Positions 1 through 8,467 of a stretch of 64,000 nucleotides of DNA are shown piece after piece. The stretch lies in assembly GCA_016124655.1 (NCBI GenBank), contig WGNI01000001.1, positions 248,001 through 312,000 of the forward strand. The letters are read 5' to 3'. How positions within the stretch are numbered: the stretch's first letter is position 1; every line of letters begins with the position of its first letter. Position numbers and translations under genes: made by a program. Source of the stretch: Alphaproteobacteria bacterium (GTDB lineage Bacteria; Pseudomonadota; Alphaproteobacteria; Caulobacterales; Aquidulcibacteraceae). Below the pieces are notes generated by a model. The model saw only the letters and a program-made list of their open reading frames with translations, was not told the DNA's origin and did not search any database.

Positions 1-8
1 GACGACGA

Positions 9-1346
9 TTGACGCAGCGCCCAAGCGCCGCTGACAGTTCCGCTTCACTGCGCCAACGCGCGCTCGTGCTGCTTCCGCTGACGGAAGCGGGCGCGGCGCG
101 ATCGGCGGACCTGCGTCTTGCGGAAGCCGCGGGCCTTGCGGAAGCGCTCGATCTGGAGGTGGTGCGCGCCGACGCCGTCGCTTTGCGGCGGATTACGCCG
201 GCGCAGTATTTCGGCGCCGGCAAGGTGGAGGCGCTGAGCGAAGAGATCGCCGCTGCCGCCATCGATGTCGTGATCGTCGATGCGGCGCTCTCTCCGGTGC
301 AACAGCGCAATCTGGAGCGCGCGCTCAACGCCAAGGTGATCGACCGCACCGGATTGATCCTGGAGATCTTCGCGCGGCGCGCGCAGACGCGGGAAGGGCG
401 CTTGCAAGTGGAGCTCGCGCGTCTGGGCTATGAACGCTCGCGGTTGGTGCGCACCTGGACCCACTTGGAGCGCCAGCGCGGCGGCTTGGGCAAAACCGGA
501 GGGCCTGGCGAAACGCAAATCGAGTTGGATCGCCGGCAGATCGCGGCGCGTATTTTGAAGCTGCAGCGCGAGCTGGAGGATGTGCGCCGCACGCGCGGTT
601 TGCAGCGGCGCGCGCGCAGCCGCGCCGGGCTGCCGGCCGTCGTGCTCGTGGGCTACACCAATGCGGGCAAGTCGAGCCTGTTCAATCGGCTGACGGAAGC
701 GGGCGTGTTGGCCAAGGACATGCCGTTTGCGACGCTCGATCCGACTGCGCGGCTGATCAAGCTGCCGTCGGGCCGCAGCGTGATCCTGATGGATACGGTG
801 GGCTTCATCAGCGATCTGCCGACGGAGCTGATCGCGTCGTTCCGCGCCACGCTGGAAGCGGTGATGGAGGCAGATCTTCTGGTGCATGTGCGCGACATCG
901 CGCATCCGGAATCCGACGCGCAGAAAGCCGATGTCGAAGCCGTGCTCGATCAGATCGCGGAGGCTGAAGATCATGCGCGCCCGCCGATCCTGGAAGCCTG
1001 GAACAAGGTCGATCTGCTCGACGGCGAAACGCGGGCGGCGCGATTTGCGCGCGCGGCCGCCGCCGGCGAGAACCCCCTGCCCCCAGCGGCGATCTCGGCG
1101 CTGACGGGGGAGGGGATCGACACGCTGCTGCAGGCGATCGATCGCGCGGCGCATGGCGGCGTGCGCGTCGTGCGGATGCGGCTTGATCCCGCCGATGGGC
1201 GCACGCGCGCCTGGATCGCAGCGCACGGACGCATCCTCGATGAAAGCCTGACCGCGGACGGCGGGCTTTCGATCGCGGCGGAATTGTCGCTCGACGATGC
1301 GCGCCGTCTCAGCGCGCAAAGCCAGGTTGCGCTGGCGGCGGAATGA
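9..1346 (+). CDS. hflX: GTPase HflX (ribosome-associated)
   Basis: HflX is a GTPase that binds the 50S subunit and splits stalled or stress-inactivated ribosomes. The protein has the HflX N-terminal domain, the family signature GGLGKTGGPGETQIELDRR near residue 160, then a TRAFAC G domain with G1 GYTNAGKSS (about 215), G3 DTVGF (about 260) and G4 NKVD (about 332). Its 445 residues are normal for the family. The first in-frame start visible is TTG at 9, only eight bases into the window, so the true start may lie upstream. In many alphaproteobacteria hfq precedes it, but that region is outside the window. Its stop abuts the convergent lipoprotein gene with no spacer. Confidence 0.95.
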   Translation: MTQRPSAADSSASLRQRALVLLPLTEAGAARSADLRLAEAAGLAEALDLEVVRADAVALRRITPAQYFGAGKVEALSEEIAAAAIDVVIVDAALSPVQQRNLERALNAKVIDRTGLILEIFARRAQTREGRLQVELARLGYERSRLVRTWTHLERQRGGLGKTGGPGETQIELDRRQIAARILKLQRELEDVRRTRGLQRRARSRAGLPAVVLVGYTNAGKSSLFNRLTEAGVLAKDMPFATLDPTARLIKLPSGRSVILMDTVGFISDLPTELIASFRATLEAVMEADLLVHVRDIAHPESDAQKADVEAVLDQIAEAEDHARPPILEAWNKVDLLDGETRAARFARAAAAGENPLPPAAISALTGEGIDTLLQAIDRAAHGGVRVVRMRLDPADGRTRAWIAAHGRILDESLTADGGLSIAAELSLDDARRLSAQSQVALAAE

Positions 1347-1937
1347 TCAGCGGCGGCGCCGCGTGGGCGCAGGCGCTGCCGGCGGCGGCGTCGGCGGATC
1401 GGCGGTGCGGGTTTCGCTCAGCACGCGCCAATTGCCGGCGGCGTCCTTGCGCCAGACGATGACATAGCGACCCTGGATGGCTTCGCGGCCTTCCAGGATT
1501 TGCGCATAGCGGCCGCTGGTCATGCCCATATCGCCGGCCGTCGACACAAACGCGCGGTCGGCCTGCCAGAACACCGGGCCGATATTGGCGGGCGTCGCGA
1601 GACCGTTCTGCACAGCGTCCGGGCCCTGATAGATGTTGCCGGAGCGCACAGCGAAGCCGTCCGTATAATCGAGCGCGGACGCGAGCGCGGGGCCCAGGCC
1701 GCGGGTCTGCACGTCGCCGGCGAGCGCGCGTTCCGCATCGAGCAGGACCTGCTCGGGATCGCGCGCGGGCGCTGCGGCGACCGTCGTCTGGGTGGATGTG
1801 GTCGCGGCGCTGGCGGACGTGGAGGTGGTGGTGGAGGCCGGCCGGGTCTGGAAGGTCCGGTCAGGAATGGGGCCGCCAATGCTCTGGCAGGCGCCCAAGG
1901 CCATCATCGCGGCTAACGCCGTGCCTGTGCGCATCAT
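1347..1937 (-). CDS. putative lipoprotein with SnoaL/DUF4440-like domain
   Basis: The 196-residue product starts with a lipoprotein signal peptide ending in LGAC, which puts the lipidated Cys at residue 17. A low-complexity Thr/Ser/Ala linker follows. The body (about 65-175) resembles DUF4440/SnoaL-like NTF2-fold domains, with an alternating pattern ending in YVIVWRKDAAGNWRVLSE, typical of the last strands of that fold. The C-terminus is a Pro-rich tail ending in RRRR. The likely location is the periplasmic face of a membrane. No catalytic function can be assigned. It lies downstream of the ABC-F gene on the same strand, about 95 nt away, and its stop abuts that of hflX. Confidence 0.75.
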   Translation of the reverse strand: MMRTGTALAAMMALGACQSIGGPIPDRTFQTRPASTTTSTSASAATTSTQTTVAAAPARDPEQVLLDAERALAGDVQTRGLGPALASALDYTDGFAVRSGNIYQGPDAVQNGLATPANIGPVFWQADRAFVSTAGDMGMTSGRYAQILEGREAIQGRYVIVWRKDAAGNWRVLSETRTADPPTPPPAAPAPTRRRR

Positions 1938-2031
1938 GTCTGTTCCCCGTTGGTTAACGATTTCCCCACAGGGCCAAAGACACGACTAAGGGCGCCGCTG
2001 TCGACCTTTTTCTGGCCACACTCGGCCAGAT

Positions 2032-3885
2032 TCAGCCCTCTACGCCGGACAGCGCGGCGTGAGCGGCCAGCCAATCGCTTTCCGCGCGCGCCAGGGCCGC
2101 GGCGGCGGTCTCACGTTCGCGCGACACCGCGGCCGCGGCTTCGGGGGCATCGTACAGTTTGGGATCGGCGAGCGCGCGATCGAGGCGGGCGAGCGCTTCG
2201 GACGCTGCCTCCAGCGCTGCTTCGGCGTCGGCGGCCGCCTTTTTGAGGCGGCTTGCGGCAGCGGGCGGGGGCGGCGGAGCGGGGAGGGGCTGGCCCCTTC
2301 CCGGTCGCGACGCGCGCTGGCGATCGGCGCTGAGAACGAGCTGGCGGTAGTCGCTCAAGTCGCCGTCATAGACGCGCGCTGCGCCGTGGCGCACGAGCCA
2401 GAGCCGGTCGGCGGTGGCTTCGGCGAGATAGACGTCGTGGGTGATCAGCAGAACCGCGCCGGAGAAATCATTGAGCGCGTGGATCAAGGCTTCGCGGCTG
2501 TCGATGTCGAGGTGGCTGGTGGGCTCGTCGAGAATAAGCGCGTGGGGTTTCTGTGCGGCCATCAAGCCCATCAGCAGGCGAACCTTTTCACCGCCGGACA
2601 AGCTTTCCACTAGCGTTTCAACTTTCTCGCGTCCGAAGCCCATTTGCGCGGCCATGGCGCGATGCTGGGCTTGACCCAAGTGCGGCGCCAGATCGCGCAC
2701 GTGCTGCAGCACGGTTTCGCCGGCGCGTAATTCATCGAGCTGATCCTGGCTGAAATAGCCTATGCGCAGAGCCTTTGAGGCGACGCGCTTGCCTTTCAGC
2801 AAGGCCAGCCGCGCGGCGATGGATTTCACCAAAGTGGTTTTGCCTTCGCCGTTGGGGCCGACAATGACGATGCGATCATCGTGATCGAGCCGCAGCGACA
2901 CGTTTTTCAACACCGGCGCGCCTGCCGCGTATCCCAGGTCCGCGCCTTCCAGCACGGCGAGCGGGGAAGCCAATTCTTCCGCTTCGGCGAAATGAAACGG
3001 CGTGGTGCGCTCTTCAATCGGAATGGCGATGTCTTGCATGCGCTCGATCATCTTGATGCGGCTTTGCGCCTGGCGGGCCTTGCTGGCCTTGGCGCGAAAC
3101 CGATCGACGAAGGATTGCAGGTGCGCGCGCTGCGCGTCCTGCTTGGCTTTGAGCGCGGTTTGCAACGCCATCCGCTCGGCGCGTTTTTTCAGATACGCGT
3201 CATAGCCGCCGACATAGACTTCAAGTTTGCGCTCATCGAGCGCCAGAATGTGCGTCACGGAGCGGTTGAGCATTTCGCGGTCGTGGCTGACGACGACGAC
3301 CGTATGGGGATAGCGGCGCAGATAGTCTTCCAGCCAGGCCGCGCCTTCGAGATCGAGATAATTGGTCGGTTCGTCGAGGATCAGCAGATCGGGTGCGGAG
3401 AACAATACGCCGGCGAGCGCTGCGCGCATGCGCCAGCCGCCGGAGAATTCGCGGATCGGGCGGCGCAGATCGTCCTGCGTGAAGCCCAGGCCGGTCAGCA
3501 CTTCGGACGCGCGGGCTTCGGCGCTGTAGGCGTCGATTTCGCCAAGCCGGGTATGGATATCGGCGATGCGGTGGGGATCGGTCGCGGTTTCGGCTTCGCG
3601 AGTCAGCGCGGAGAGTTCTTCATCGGCCGAAAGCACCACATCGAGCAGCGCATCATCGGTCGCTGCGGCTTCCTGCGCGACAAAGCCCATGCGCGCGGCC
3701 TTGCCGATGCGCACGGCGCTGTTCGGGCTTTGCGCATCTTCGCGAATGAGGCGCAGCAGCGTCGACTTGCCGGTTCCGTTGCGGCCGACAAGGCCGACCT
3801 TCCAGCCTTCGGCGATGAAGGCCGACGCATTCTCAAACAGAAGCCGCCCGGCGATGCGGTAGGTGAGATCCCTGATTTCCAGCAT
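2032..3885 (-). CDS. ABC-F family ATP-binding protein (Uup/EttA-like)
   Basis: A cytoplasmic ABC-F protein with two fused nucleotide-binding domains and no membrane segments. Such proteins act on the ribosome or in DNA maintenance, not in transport. Walker A motifs are GRNGTGKST (residues 34-42) and GPNGEGKTT (about 345). Signatures are FSGGWRMR and LSGGEKVR, and the Walker B sites LILDEPTNYLDLE and LILDEPTSHLDID each carry the ABC-F dimerisation layout. A linker rich in Lys, Arg and Ala separates the domains (about 230-290). An Ala/Glu-rich coiled-coil tail (about 540-617) is like that of Uup, which binds DNA. The subtype (Uup, EttA or YheS-like) cannot be settled by eye. The length of 617 is normal. 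Confidence 0.93.
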   Translation of the reverse strand: MLEIRDLTYRIAGRLLFENASAFIAEGWKVGLVGRNGTGKSTLLRLIREDAQSPNSAVRIGKAARMGFVAQEAAATDDALLDVVLSADEELSALTREAETATDPHRIADIHTRLGEIDAYSAEARASEVLTGLGFTQDDLRRPIREFSGGWRMRAALAGVLFSAPDLLILDEPTNYLDLEGAAWLEDYLRRYPHTVVVVSHDREMLNRSVTHILALDERKLEVYVGGYDAYLKKRAERMALQTALKAKQDAQRAHLQSFVDRFRAKASKARQAQSRIKMIERMQDIAIPIEERTTPFHFAEAEELASPLAVLEGADLGYAAGAPVLKNVSLRLDHDDRIVIVGPNGEGKTTLVKSIAARLALLKGKRVASKALRIGYFSQDQLDELRAGETVLQHVRDLAPHLGQAQHRAMAAQMGFGREKVETLVESLSGGEKVRLLMGLMAAQKPHALILDEPTSHLDIDSREALIHALNDFSGAVLLITHDVYLAEATADRLWLVRHGAARVYDGDLSDYRQLVLSADRQRASRPGRGQPLPAPPPPPAAASRLKKAAADAEAALEAASEALARLDRALADPKLYDAPEAAAAVSRERETAAAALARAESDWLAAHAALSGVEG

Positions 3886-3919
3886 GAGCCGGCGCGCTTA
3901 CCCCGCCGGCTGAGGCCAA

Positions 3920-4147
3920 TCAATACGTCCCTGGCGGATCGCTGGCGGGGAAGGATTCATCCGAGCGTTCGTCCACGTCGTCCCAGCGCTTGGGCGGGTT
4001 CTGCATGTGCCGGGGACCGGCATTGCGCACCGCGGGCGCGTGCCGGGCGTCTCCGGTGATGAGCCGTCGCAGGCCGTAGGCGATGAACGCGAGCGCCCCA
4101 GCGAGCGCCAAGCTTCCCGTCATCGGGCGAACATTCAAAAGCGCCAT
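3920..4147 (-). CDS. small membrane protein with C-terminal SDESFPASDPP motif
   Basis: A 75-residue protein with one N-terminal hydrophobic segment (about residues 11-29) followed by a polar tail that ends in DERSDESFPASDPPGTY. This acidic tail motif recurs in small proteins of alphaproteobacteria and some other bacteria, from general knowledge. Its function is unknown. The start is an ATG at 4147 preceded by the purine-rich sequence AGGAGGAGAACG, a strong ribosome-binding site, which supports this being a real gene. It stands alone between the ABC-F gene and mazG on the same strand. Confidence 0.75.
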   Translation of the reverse strand: MALLNVRPMTGSLALAGALAFIAYGLRRLITGDARHAPAVRNAGPRHMQNPPKRWDDVDERSDESFPASDPPGTY

Positions 4148-4215
4148 GATCGTTCTCCTCCTAGATGGGAAGAACGCGGACGCTGGCGGTTTTGTTCACG
4201 CCGGCGGAGGAGGGG

Positions 4216-5046
4216 TCAGGCGCGTTCTGCGCGCTTGGCCTCTTCCCAGAGCGCTTCAAGCGGAGCGAGCGGCTGAGGGCCCTCGCGACCGGTTTCGGCC
4301 AACCGGCGTTCAATGTGCTCAAAGCGGCGGGTGAATTTGGCGTTGGCGCGGCGCAGCGCCTCTTCGGGATCGACGTTCAGCTTGCGCGCGAGATTGGCCA
4401 TGACGAACAGCGCGTCGCCGACTTCCTCTTCGATGTGCGCCTGATCGCCTTCAGCGCGCGCGTCGCGGATTTCGCCGAGCTCTTCGCTGAGCTTTACAAG
4501 GACTGCGTCGGCATCCGGCCAATCGAAGCCGATGCGCGCGGCGCGCTTGGTGAGCTTCTCCGCCCGCTGCAGAGCCGGGAGAGCGAGCGCCACATCGTCG
4601 AGCAGGCCCGCGCCGCGGGCTGCGCGCTTATGGGCCTTCTGGGTTTCCCAGGCCTGGGTCTGTTCGTCGGCGGTGCGGGCGTCAGACGCGCCGAACACGT
4701 GGGGATGGCGTTCGGTCATCTTCGCGATCAGCGTTTCGGCGACGTCGAAGAAATCGAACGCGCCTTGCTCCTCGGCCATGCGGGCGTGGAACAGCACCTG
4801 GAACAGCAGATCGCCGAGCTCTTCTTTCAAATCCGGCATCGCCCGCCGAGCAATCGCATCGGCGACTTCGTAGGCTTCCTCGATCGTGTAGGGGGCGATG
4901 GTCTCAAACGTCTGCTCGACATCCCACGGGCAGCCGCGCTCGCGCGATCTCAGCCGCGCCATCAGCGCGACGAGGGCGGCGGCGGTGTGGGCCGCGCGGT
5001 CCCGATCGCCGGAGAAGTCTGCGCTAAGGGCTTGATTTGGCGTCAT
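4216..5046 (-). CDS. mazG: nucleoside triphosphate pyrophosphohydrolase MazG
   Basis: MazG hydrolyses NTPs and dNTPs to the monophosphate and PPi, and is proposed to clean up non-canonical nucleotides and modulate ppGpp. The protein has two MazG repeats. The N-terminal one carries ERGCPWDVEQTFETI and the metal-binding EEAYEVADAI and KEELGDLLFQVLFHARMAEE blocks. The C-terminal one carries EELGEIRDA and EEEVGDALFVMANLARKL. The start is uncertain: ATG 5046 gives 276 residues, ATG 5082 gives 12 more, and TTG 5118 is also open. None has a good Shine-Dalgarno sequence. mazG commonly lies near hflX in alphaproteobacteria, as it does here. Confidence 0.93.
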   Translation of the reverse strand: MTPNQALSADFSGDRDRAAHTAAALVALMARLRSRERGCPWDVEQTFETIAPYTIEEAYEVADAIARRAMPDLKEELGDLLFQVLFHARMAEEQGAFDFFDVAETLIAKMTERHPHVFGASDARTADEQTQAWETQKAHKRAARGAGLLDDVALALPALQRAEKLTKRAARIGFDWPDADAVLVKLSEELGEIRDARAEGDQAHIEEEVGDALFVMANLARKLNVDPEEALRRANAKFTRRFEHIERRLAETGREGPQPLAPLEALWEEAKRAERA

Positions 5047-5156
5047 ATCGTCATTCGCATAAGATATATTATGGGCAATCATGGGGGTCTGTAGGGGGCC
5101 TGGATGGGCTTGCGGCAACGCTGCAGATCGCCTGCGCGCGGCCTGTGGCGGGCGTT

Positions 5157-5975
5157 CTAGAGCGCAATGTCGAACGCCAGGCCGTCATGCGCCGGCTCGA
5201 CGCCGGCCGGCAGTTCGGCCGCGAGCCGCCGGTAATCCAAATCGATGTGCATGTTGGTCAGGATCGCGCGATTCGGACGGATGTCGGCGATCCACGCCAA
5301 GGTCTGCTCCAGGTGCGCGTGCGTGGGATGGGTCGTGTAGCGCAGCGCATCGACGACCCAGACATCGAGCCCGCGCAGCGCAGCAAGCGTGTGGCCCGGC
5401 AAACGCACCACGTCATTGGAATAGCCGAAGGCGCCGACGCGGAAGCCCAAAGACGGCATGCCGCCATGGTCCTGATCGAGCGGGATGGCTTCAAGCGCCC
5501 CGCCCGGCCCGTCCACGCGTACCGGCTCGCGGTGGCGCAGATCGCCTGCGTCCTCCAGGATCGGCGGATAGCCGCCGCGCATGACAAAGCAATAATCGAA
5601 GCGCCGCGTGAGCGTCTCGCGCGTCAACGCGTCCATGAACACGGACACGCGCCTGCGCTTCAACAGCGCATAGACGCGCAGATCATCGAGGCCGTGGGTC
5701 TGATCGGCGTGATCGTGGCTGAACAGAACCGCATCGATGTGCTTCACGCCCGTCGTCATCATCTGCGTGCGCAGATCCGGCGAGGTATCGATCAGCACCG
5801 TTGTGGCGTCCGCGGGATCGCCTGGGCCGCCGCGCCATTTCTGCAAGAGCATGCCGCAGCGCGAGCGCCGGTTCCTCGGCTCGTTGGGATCGCATGCGCC
5901 CCAGGCGCCGTCGGCGCGCGGCACGCCGCCGGACGATCCGCATCCCAGGATCGTGACGCGCAAGGTTCCGCTCAT
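5157..5975 (-). CDS. MBL-fold metallo-hydrolase (PhnP-like)
   Basis: A 272-residue metallo-beta-lactamase-fold hydrolase resembling PhnP (phosphoribosyl cyclic phosphodiesterase) and the MBL proteins that follow tatD in alphaproteobacterial operons. The N-terminus LRVTILGCGSSGGVPR is the typical first strand and loop. SHDHADQTHG is the HxHxDH metal motif, and LDLDYR with later His residues completes the two-metal site. A Cys-containing segment near residue 25 matches the PhnP-like zinc-binding insertion. The ATG at 5975 overlaps the tatD stop as ATGA, so the two are translationally coupled. The substrate in this operon is unknown; a general phosphodiesterase or housekeeping RNA/nucleotide role is inferred. 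Confidence 0.85.
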   Translation of the reverse strand: MSGTLRVTILGCGSSGGVPRADGAWGACDPNEPRNRRSRCGMLLQKWRGGPGDPADATTVLIDTSPDLRTQMMTTGVKHIDAVLFSHDHADQTHGLDDLRVYALLKRRRVSVFMDALTRETLTRRFDYCFVMRGGYPPILEDAGDLRHREPVRVDGPGGALEAIPLDQDHGGMPSLGFRVGAFGYSNDVVRLPGHTLAALRGLDVWVVDALRYTTHPTHAHLEQTLAWIADIRPNRAILTNMHIDLDYRRLAAELPAGVEPAHDGLAFDIAL

Positions 5976-6763
5976 GCGGCGGCCTTGCGGCGCGGGAGCG
6001 TGTGAAAGAGGGCGTGCACATTCTCGGCCAACAGGGCTGTCCCCTCCCCCTCCTCCAGGTTTCTCAGGGCGAGAAAGTATTTGTAAACGTCGGCAACGTG
6101 TTTCGGTTCGCAGCGCTGGCCGCGGAACGGAACCGGCGTGAGATAAGGGCAATCGGTCTCCAGGATGACGCGATCGAGCGGAATTTCCTCCGCGATCGCG
6201 CGCACCTCATGGGCGGTCTTGAACGTGAGAATGCCGGAAAAGGAAAAGTAAGCGCCGAGCTTCAATGCGCGCCGCGCGAGTTCGGCGCCGCTGGTGTAGC
6301 AATGCATCAAGAGACGAAACGGGCGTTGCGTCATCGCCTCCTCCAGCACATCGCCCATCTGCGCGTCGGCTTCGCGTGTGTGGATGACAAGCGGCAGATC
6401 GAGCGCGCGCGCGGCCTCGATGTGTTCGCGCAGGCTGCGGAGTTGGTCTTCGAGCGGGCTATAGCCGTAGTGCAGATCGAGGCCGGTTTCGCCGACGGCG
6501 ATCACCTTCGCGCTTTGGGCCGCGGCGATGAGCGTATCTGCGGTCAGCGACGGATAATCCTTCGCGTGATGGGGATGGACGCCAATTGTGCAGTAGATGT
6601 CGTCGTGCGCGGCGGCGATGGCCGCGACGGCGGGAAAATTCTCAAGCTTATCGCAGATCGTGATCATCAGGCCCACGCCTTCGGCGCGCGCGCGCGCGAT
6701 CACCGCCTCGCGATCGGCGTCGAACGCGGCGTGATGCAGATTGACGTGGCTGTCGATGCGCAT
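5972..6763 (-). CDS. tatD: TatD family hydrolase (DNase-like)
   Basis: A TIM-barrel metal-dependent hydrolase of 263 residues in the TatD family, whose members are 3'-5' exonucleases and quality-control nucleases. Visible family blocks are GVHPHHAKDY, VAVGETGLDLHYGYSP, LPLVIHTREAD, LLMHCYTSG and LETDCPYLTPVPFRGQRCEP, the last being very characteristic. The usual N-terminal HxH metal pair is altered: the protein begins MRIDSHVNLHH, with Asn where the second His normally sits. The start at ATG 6763 lies 7 nt past the holB stop. In many alphaproteobacteria metG lies between holB and tatD; it is absent here. Confidence 0.93.
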   Translation of the reverse strand: MRIDSHVNLHHAAFDADREAVIARARAEGVGLMITICDKLENFPAVAAIAAAHDDIYCTIGVHPHHAKDYPSLTADTLIAAAQSAKVIAVGETGLDLHYGYSPLEDQLRSLREHIEAARALDLPLVIHTREADAQMGDVLEEAMTQRPFRLLMHCYTSGAELARRALKLGAYFSFSGILTFKTAHEVRAIAEEIPLDRVILETDCPYLTPVPFRGQRCEPKHVADVYKYFLALRNLEEGEGTALLAENVHALFHTLPRRKAAA

Positions 6764-6770
6764 GCGCCGG

Positions 6771-7841
6771 TCATGCCCGCGCGGCCGCGGCGCGGTCAAG
6801 GATGGCGGCTGCGCGCGCCAGCGCGTGACCGGGATCGAGGTCGAGGCTATCGGCTTCGGCGCGCAATTGCTCAAGATCGGACCAGGCCTGAGCCCAGCGC
6901 GCGGCGTTGTCGGGCGTCACCAGGCGCTGCATCGCGGGCAATTCGCCGGCATAGAGCGGCGCAACCGGCACGCCCTGGCTGGCGGCGACCGCCTGACGGA
7001 TCCAGTCGCCGGCGACATCCAGCGCCAGCGTGAGCCGTTCGGCCTTGTCCGCGCCGCCGGCGAAGACGATGGGCAGGAAGGCGCGCGCGCCGTTCTTCTC
7101 CAGCGCCGACAGCGCCTCCAGCACGCGCGCGGCGAGGCCTGCGCTGTCCTGGGCTACGAGCGCAATCGCGCGGCCTGGGCGTCCGGCGGCGAGGCGCAGC
7201 ACGGTTGGTTCGGGCTCGGCGCCGCAGACGCGGCGGACCGCTTCACGCACCGTGTCGTCGTCGAGCGGGCGCAGCTTCAATTGCCGGCAGCGCGACCGGA
7301 TCGTCGCCAGCGCCGCGCCCGGCGCATGACACACCAGAAACAGCACGGTGTTGGCGGGCGGCTCCTCCAGCGTTTTTAAAATGGCGTTCGCGGCGTGGCG
7401 ATTGAGATCGTCCACCGCATCGACGATCGCCACGCGCATGCCGCCTTCCGCAGGCTGCAGCGCGAAGAATCCTGAGAGTGCACGCGCGTCGTCGGCAGTG
7501 ATGTCGCGTTTGGGTTTGCCGCGATCGTTTACGCCGCGCGCAAGCACGAAGAGATCTGGATGCGCGCGCTGGGCGATGCGGCGCGCGACGGGATCGTCGG
7601 GCGCTACGGCCAAGGGTCTGGGGCCTGCGATCTTTGCGCCGAGCGCGCGACGCGCCGCGCGATACGCCAGGGTCGCCTTGCCGATGCCCTTCGGCCCGGT
7701 GATGAGCCAGGCATGATGCAGGCGCGATCCTGCAAGGCCTTCGGCGAGCGCGGATTCAGCCTCGTCATGGCCGACATACTCAAACGCATCGCGTGGATGG
7801 GCTGTGTGCGGCTCCTGGTCGGGCGCTGCGGCGTCGCTCAT
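6771..7841 (-). CDS. holB: DNA polymerase III subunit delta'
   Basis: Delta' is part of the clamp loader that places the beta clamp on DNA. The 356-residue protein has an N-terminal AAA+ domain with Walker A GPKGIGKAT (about 49-57), a conserved HAWLITGP segment, the Walker-B-like VAIVDAVDDLNRHAANAILKT block with the following LEEPPANTVLFL, and the sensor motif IRSRCRQL. It overlaps the tmk stop by four bases (ATGA). The order tmk-holB is the usual one. Confidence 0.95.
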   Translation of the reverse strand: MSDAAAPDQEPHTAHPRDAFEYVGHDEAESALAEGLAGSRLHHAWLITGPKGIGKATLAYRAARRALGAKIAGPRPLAVAPDDPVARRIAQRAHPDLFVLARGVNDRGKPKRDITADDARALSGFFALQPAEGGMRVAIVDAVDDLNRHAANAILKTLEEPPANTVLFLVCHAPGAALATIRSRCRQLKLRPLDDDTVREAVRRVCGAEPEPTVLRLAAGRPGRAIALVAQDSAGLAARVLEALSALEKNGARAFLPIVFAGGADKAERLTLALDVAGDWIRQAVAASQGVPVAPLYAGELPAMQRLVTPDNAARWAQAWSDLEQLRAEADSLDLDPGHALARAAAILDRAAAARA

Positions 7842-8467
7842 GGGAGACGCGTCCGCAGCACCGCCAGCGCGTCGGCCAGCACGGCATCAGCGCCGTGTGC
7901 GGCGTTGAGCACCGCACAGCGCTGCGGCTCACGCTGCGCGATGTCAAGGAAGGCCTGGCGCACCGTCGCGTGGAAGCGCAGATCCATGCGCTCGTAGCGA
8001 TCCTCGCCGAGGCCCGCTCCACGCGAGCGCGCCAGCCCGATATCAGGATCGATATCGAGGATGAAGGTGAGATCGGGCGTATCCGCGGCAATAAGATGCG
8101 AGAGCGCGTGGAACGCGGTTTCATCGAGGCCGCGCGCGGCGACCTGATAGGCCCAGGTGGAATCCGAATAGCGGTCGCAGATCACGACATGACCCGCGGC
8201 AAGCGCCGGCCGGATGGCGCGTTCGAGATGATCGTTGCGCGCGGCGGCAAGCAACAACGCTTCAGAGAGCACGCTCCAGCGTTCGGCGTCGCCGCGCACG
8301 AGAAGCGCGCGCACGGCGTCAGCGCCCGGCGATCCGCCGGGTTCGCGCGTGCGGGTCACGGTGCGCCCTTCGGCGCTCAATGCCTGCGCCAAACCTGCCG
8401 CCAACGTGGATTTGCCCGCGCCTTCTCCGCCTTCCAGCGTGATGAAGCGTCCGGGCCGCGCGCTCAT
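7838..8467 (-). CDS. tmk: thymidylate kinase
   Basis: Phosphorylates dTMP to dTDP for DNA synthesis. The 209-residue protein has the P-loop GGEGAGKST (13-21), the DR(Y/S) motif in VVICDRYSDSTWAYQ, and TREPGGSPGAD, the thymidylate-kinase substrate-binding loop. The LID-region arginine (RSRGAGLGEDRYERM) is also present. The ATG overlaps the stop of the upstream carboxypeptidase gene (ATGA at 8464-8467) and its own stop overlaps holB, so translation of the three is coupled. Confidence 0.97.
   Translation of the reverse strand: MSARPGRFITLEGGEGAGKSTLAAGLAQALSAEGRTVTRTREPGGSPGADAVRALLVRGDAERWSVLSEALLLAAARNDHLERAIRPALAAGHVVICDRYSDSTWAYQVAARGLDETAFHALSHLIAADTPDLTFILDIDPDIGLARSRGAGLGEDRYERMDLRFHATVRQAFLDIAQREPQRCAVLNAAHGADAVLADALAVLRTRLP

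Noticed and set aside
45-1319. Long open frame on the minus strand opposite hflX
   Set aside because: Arg/Gln/His-rich translation with no domain pattern; hflX on the other strand is a complete conserved gene. GC-rich codon bias keeps antisense frames open here.
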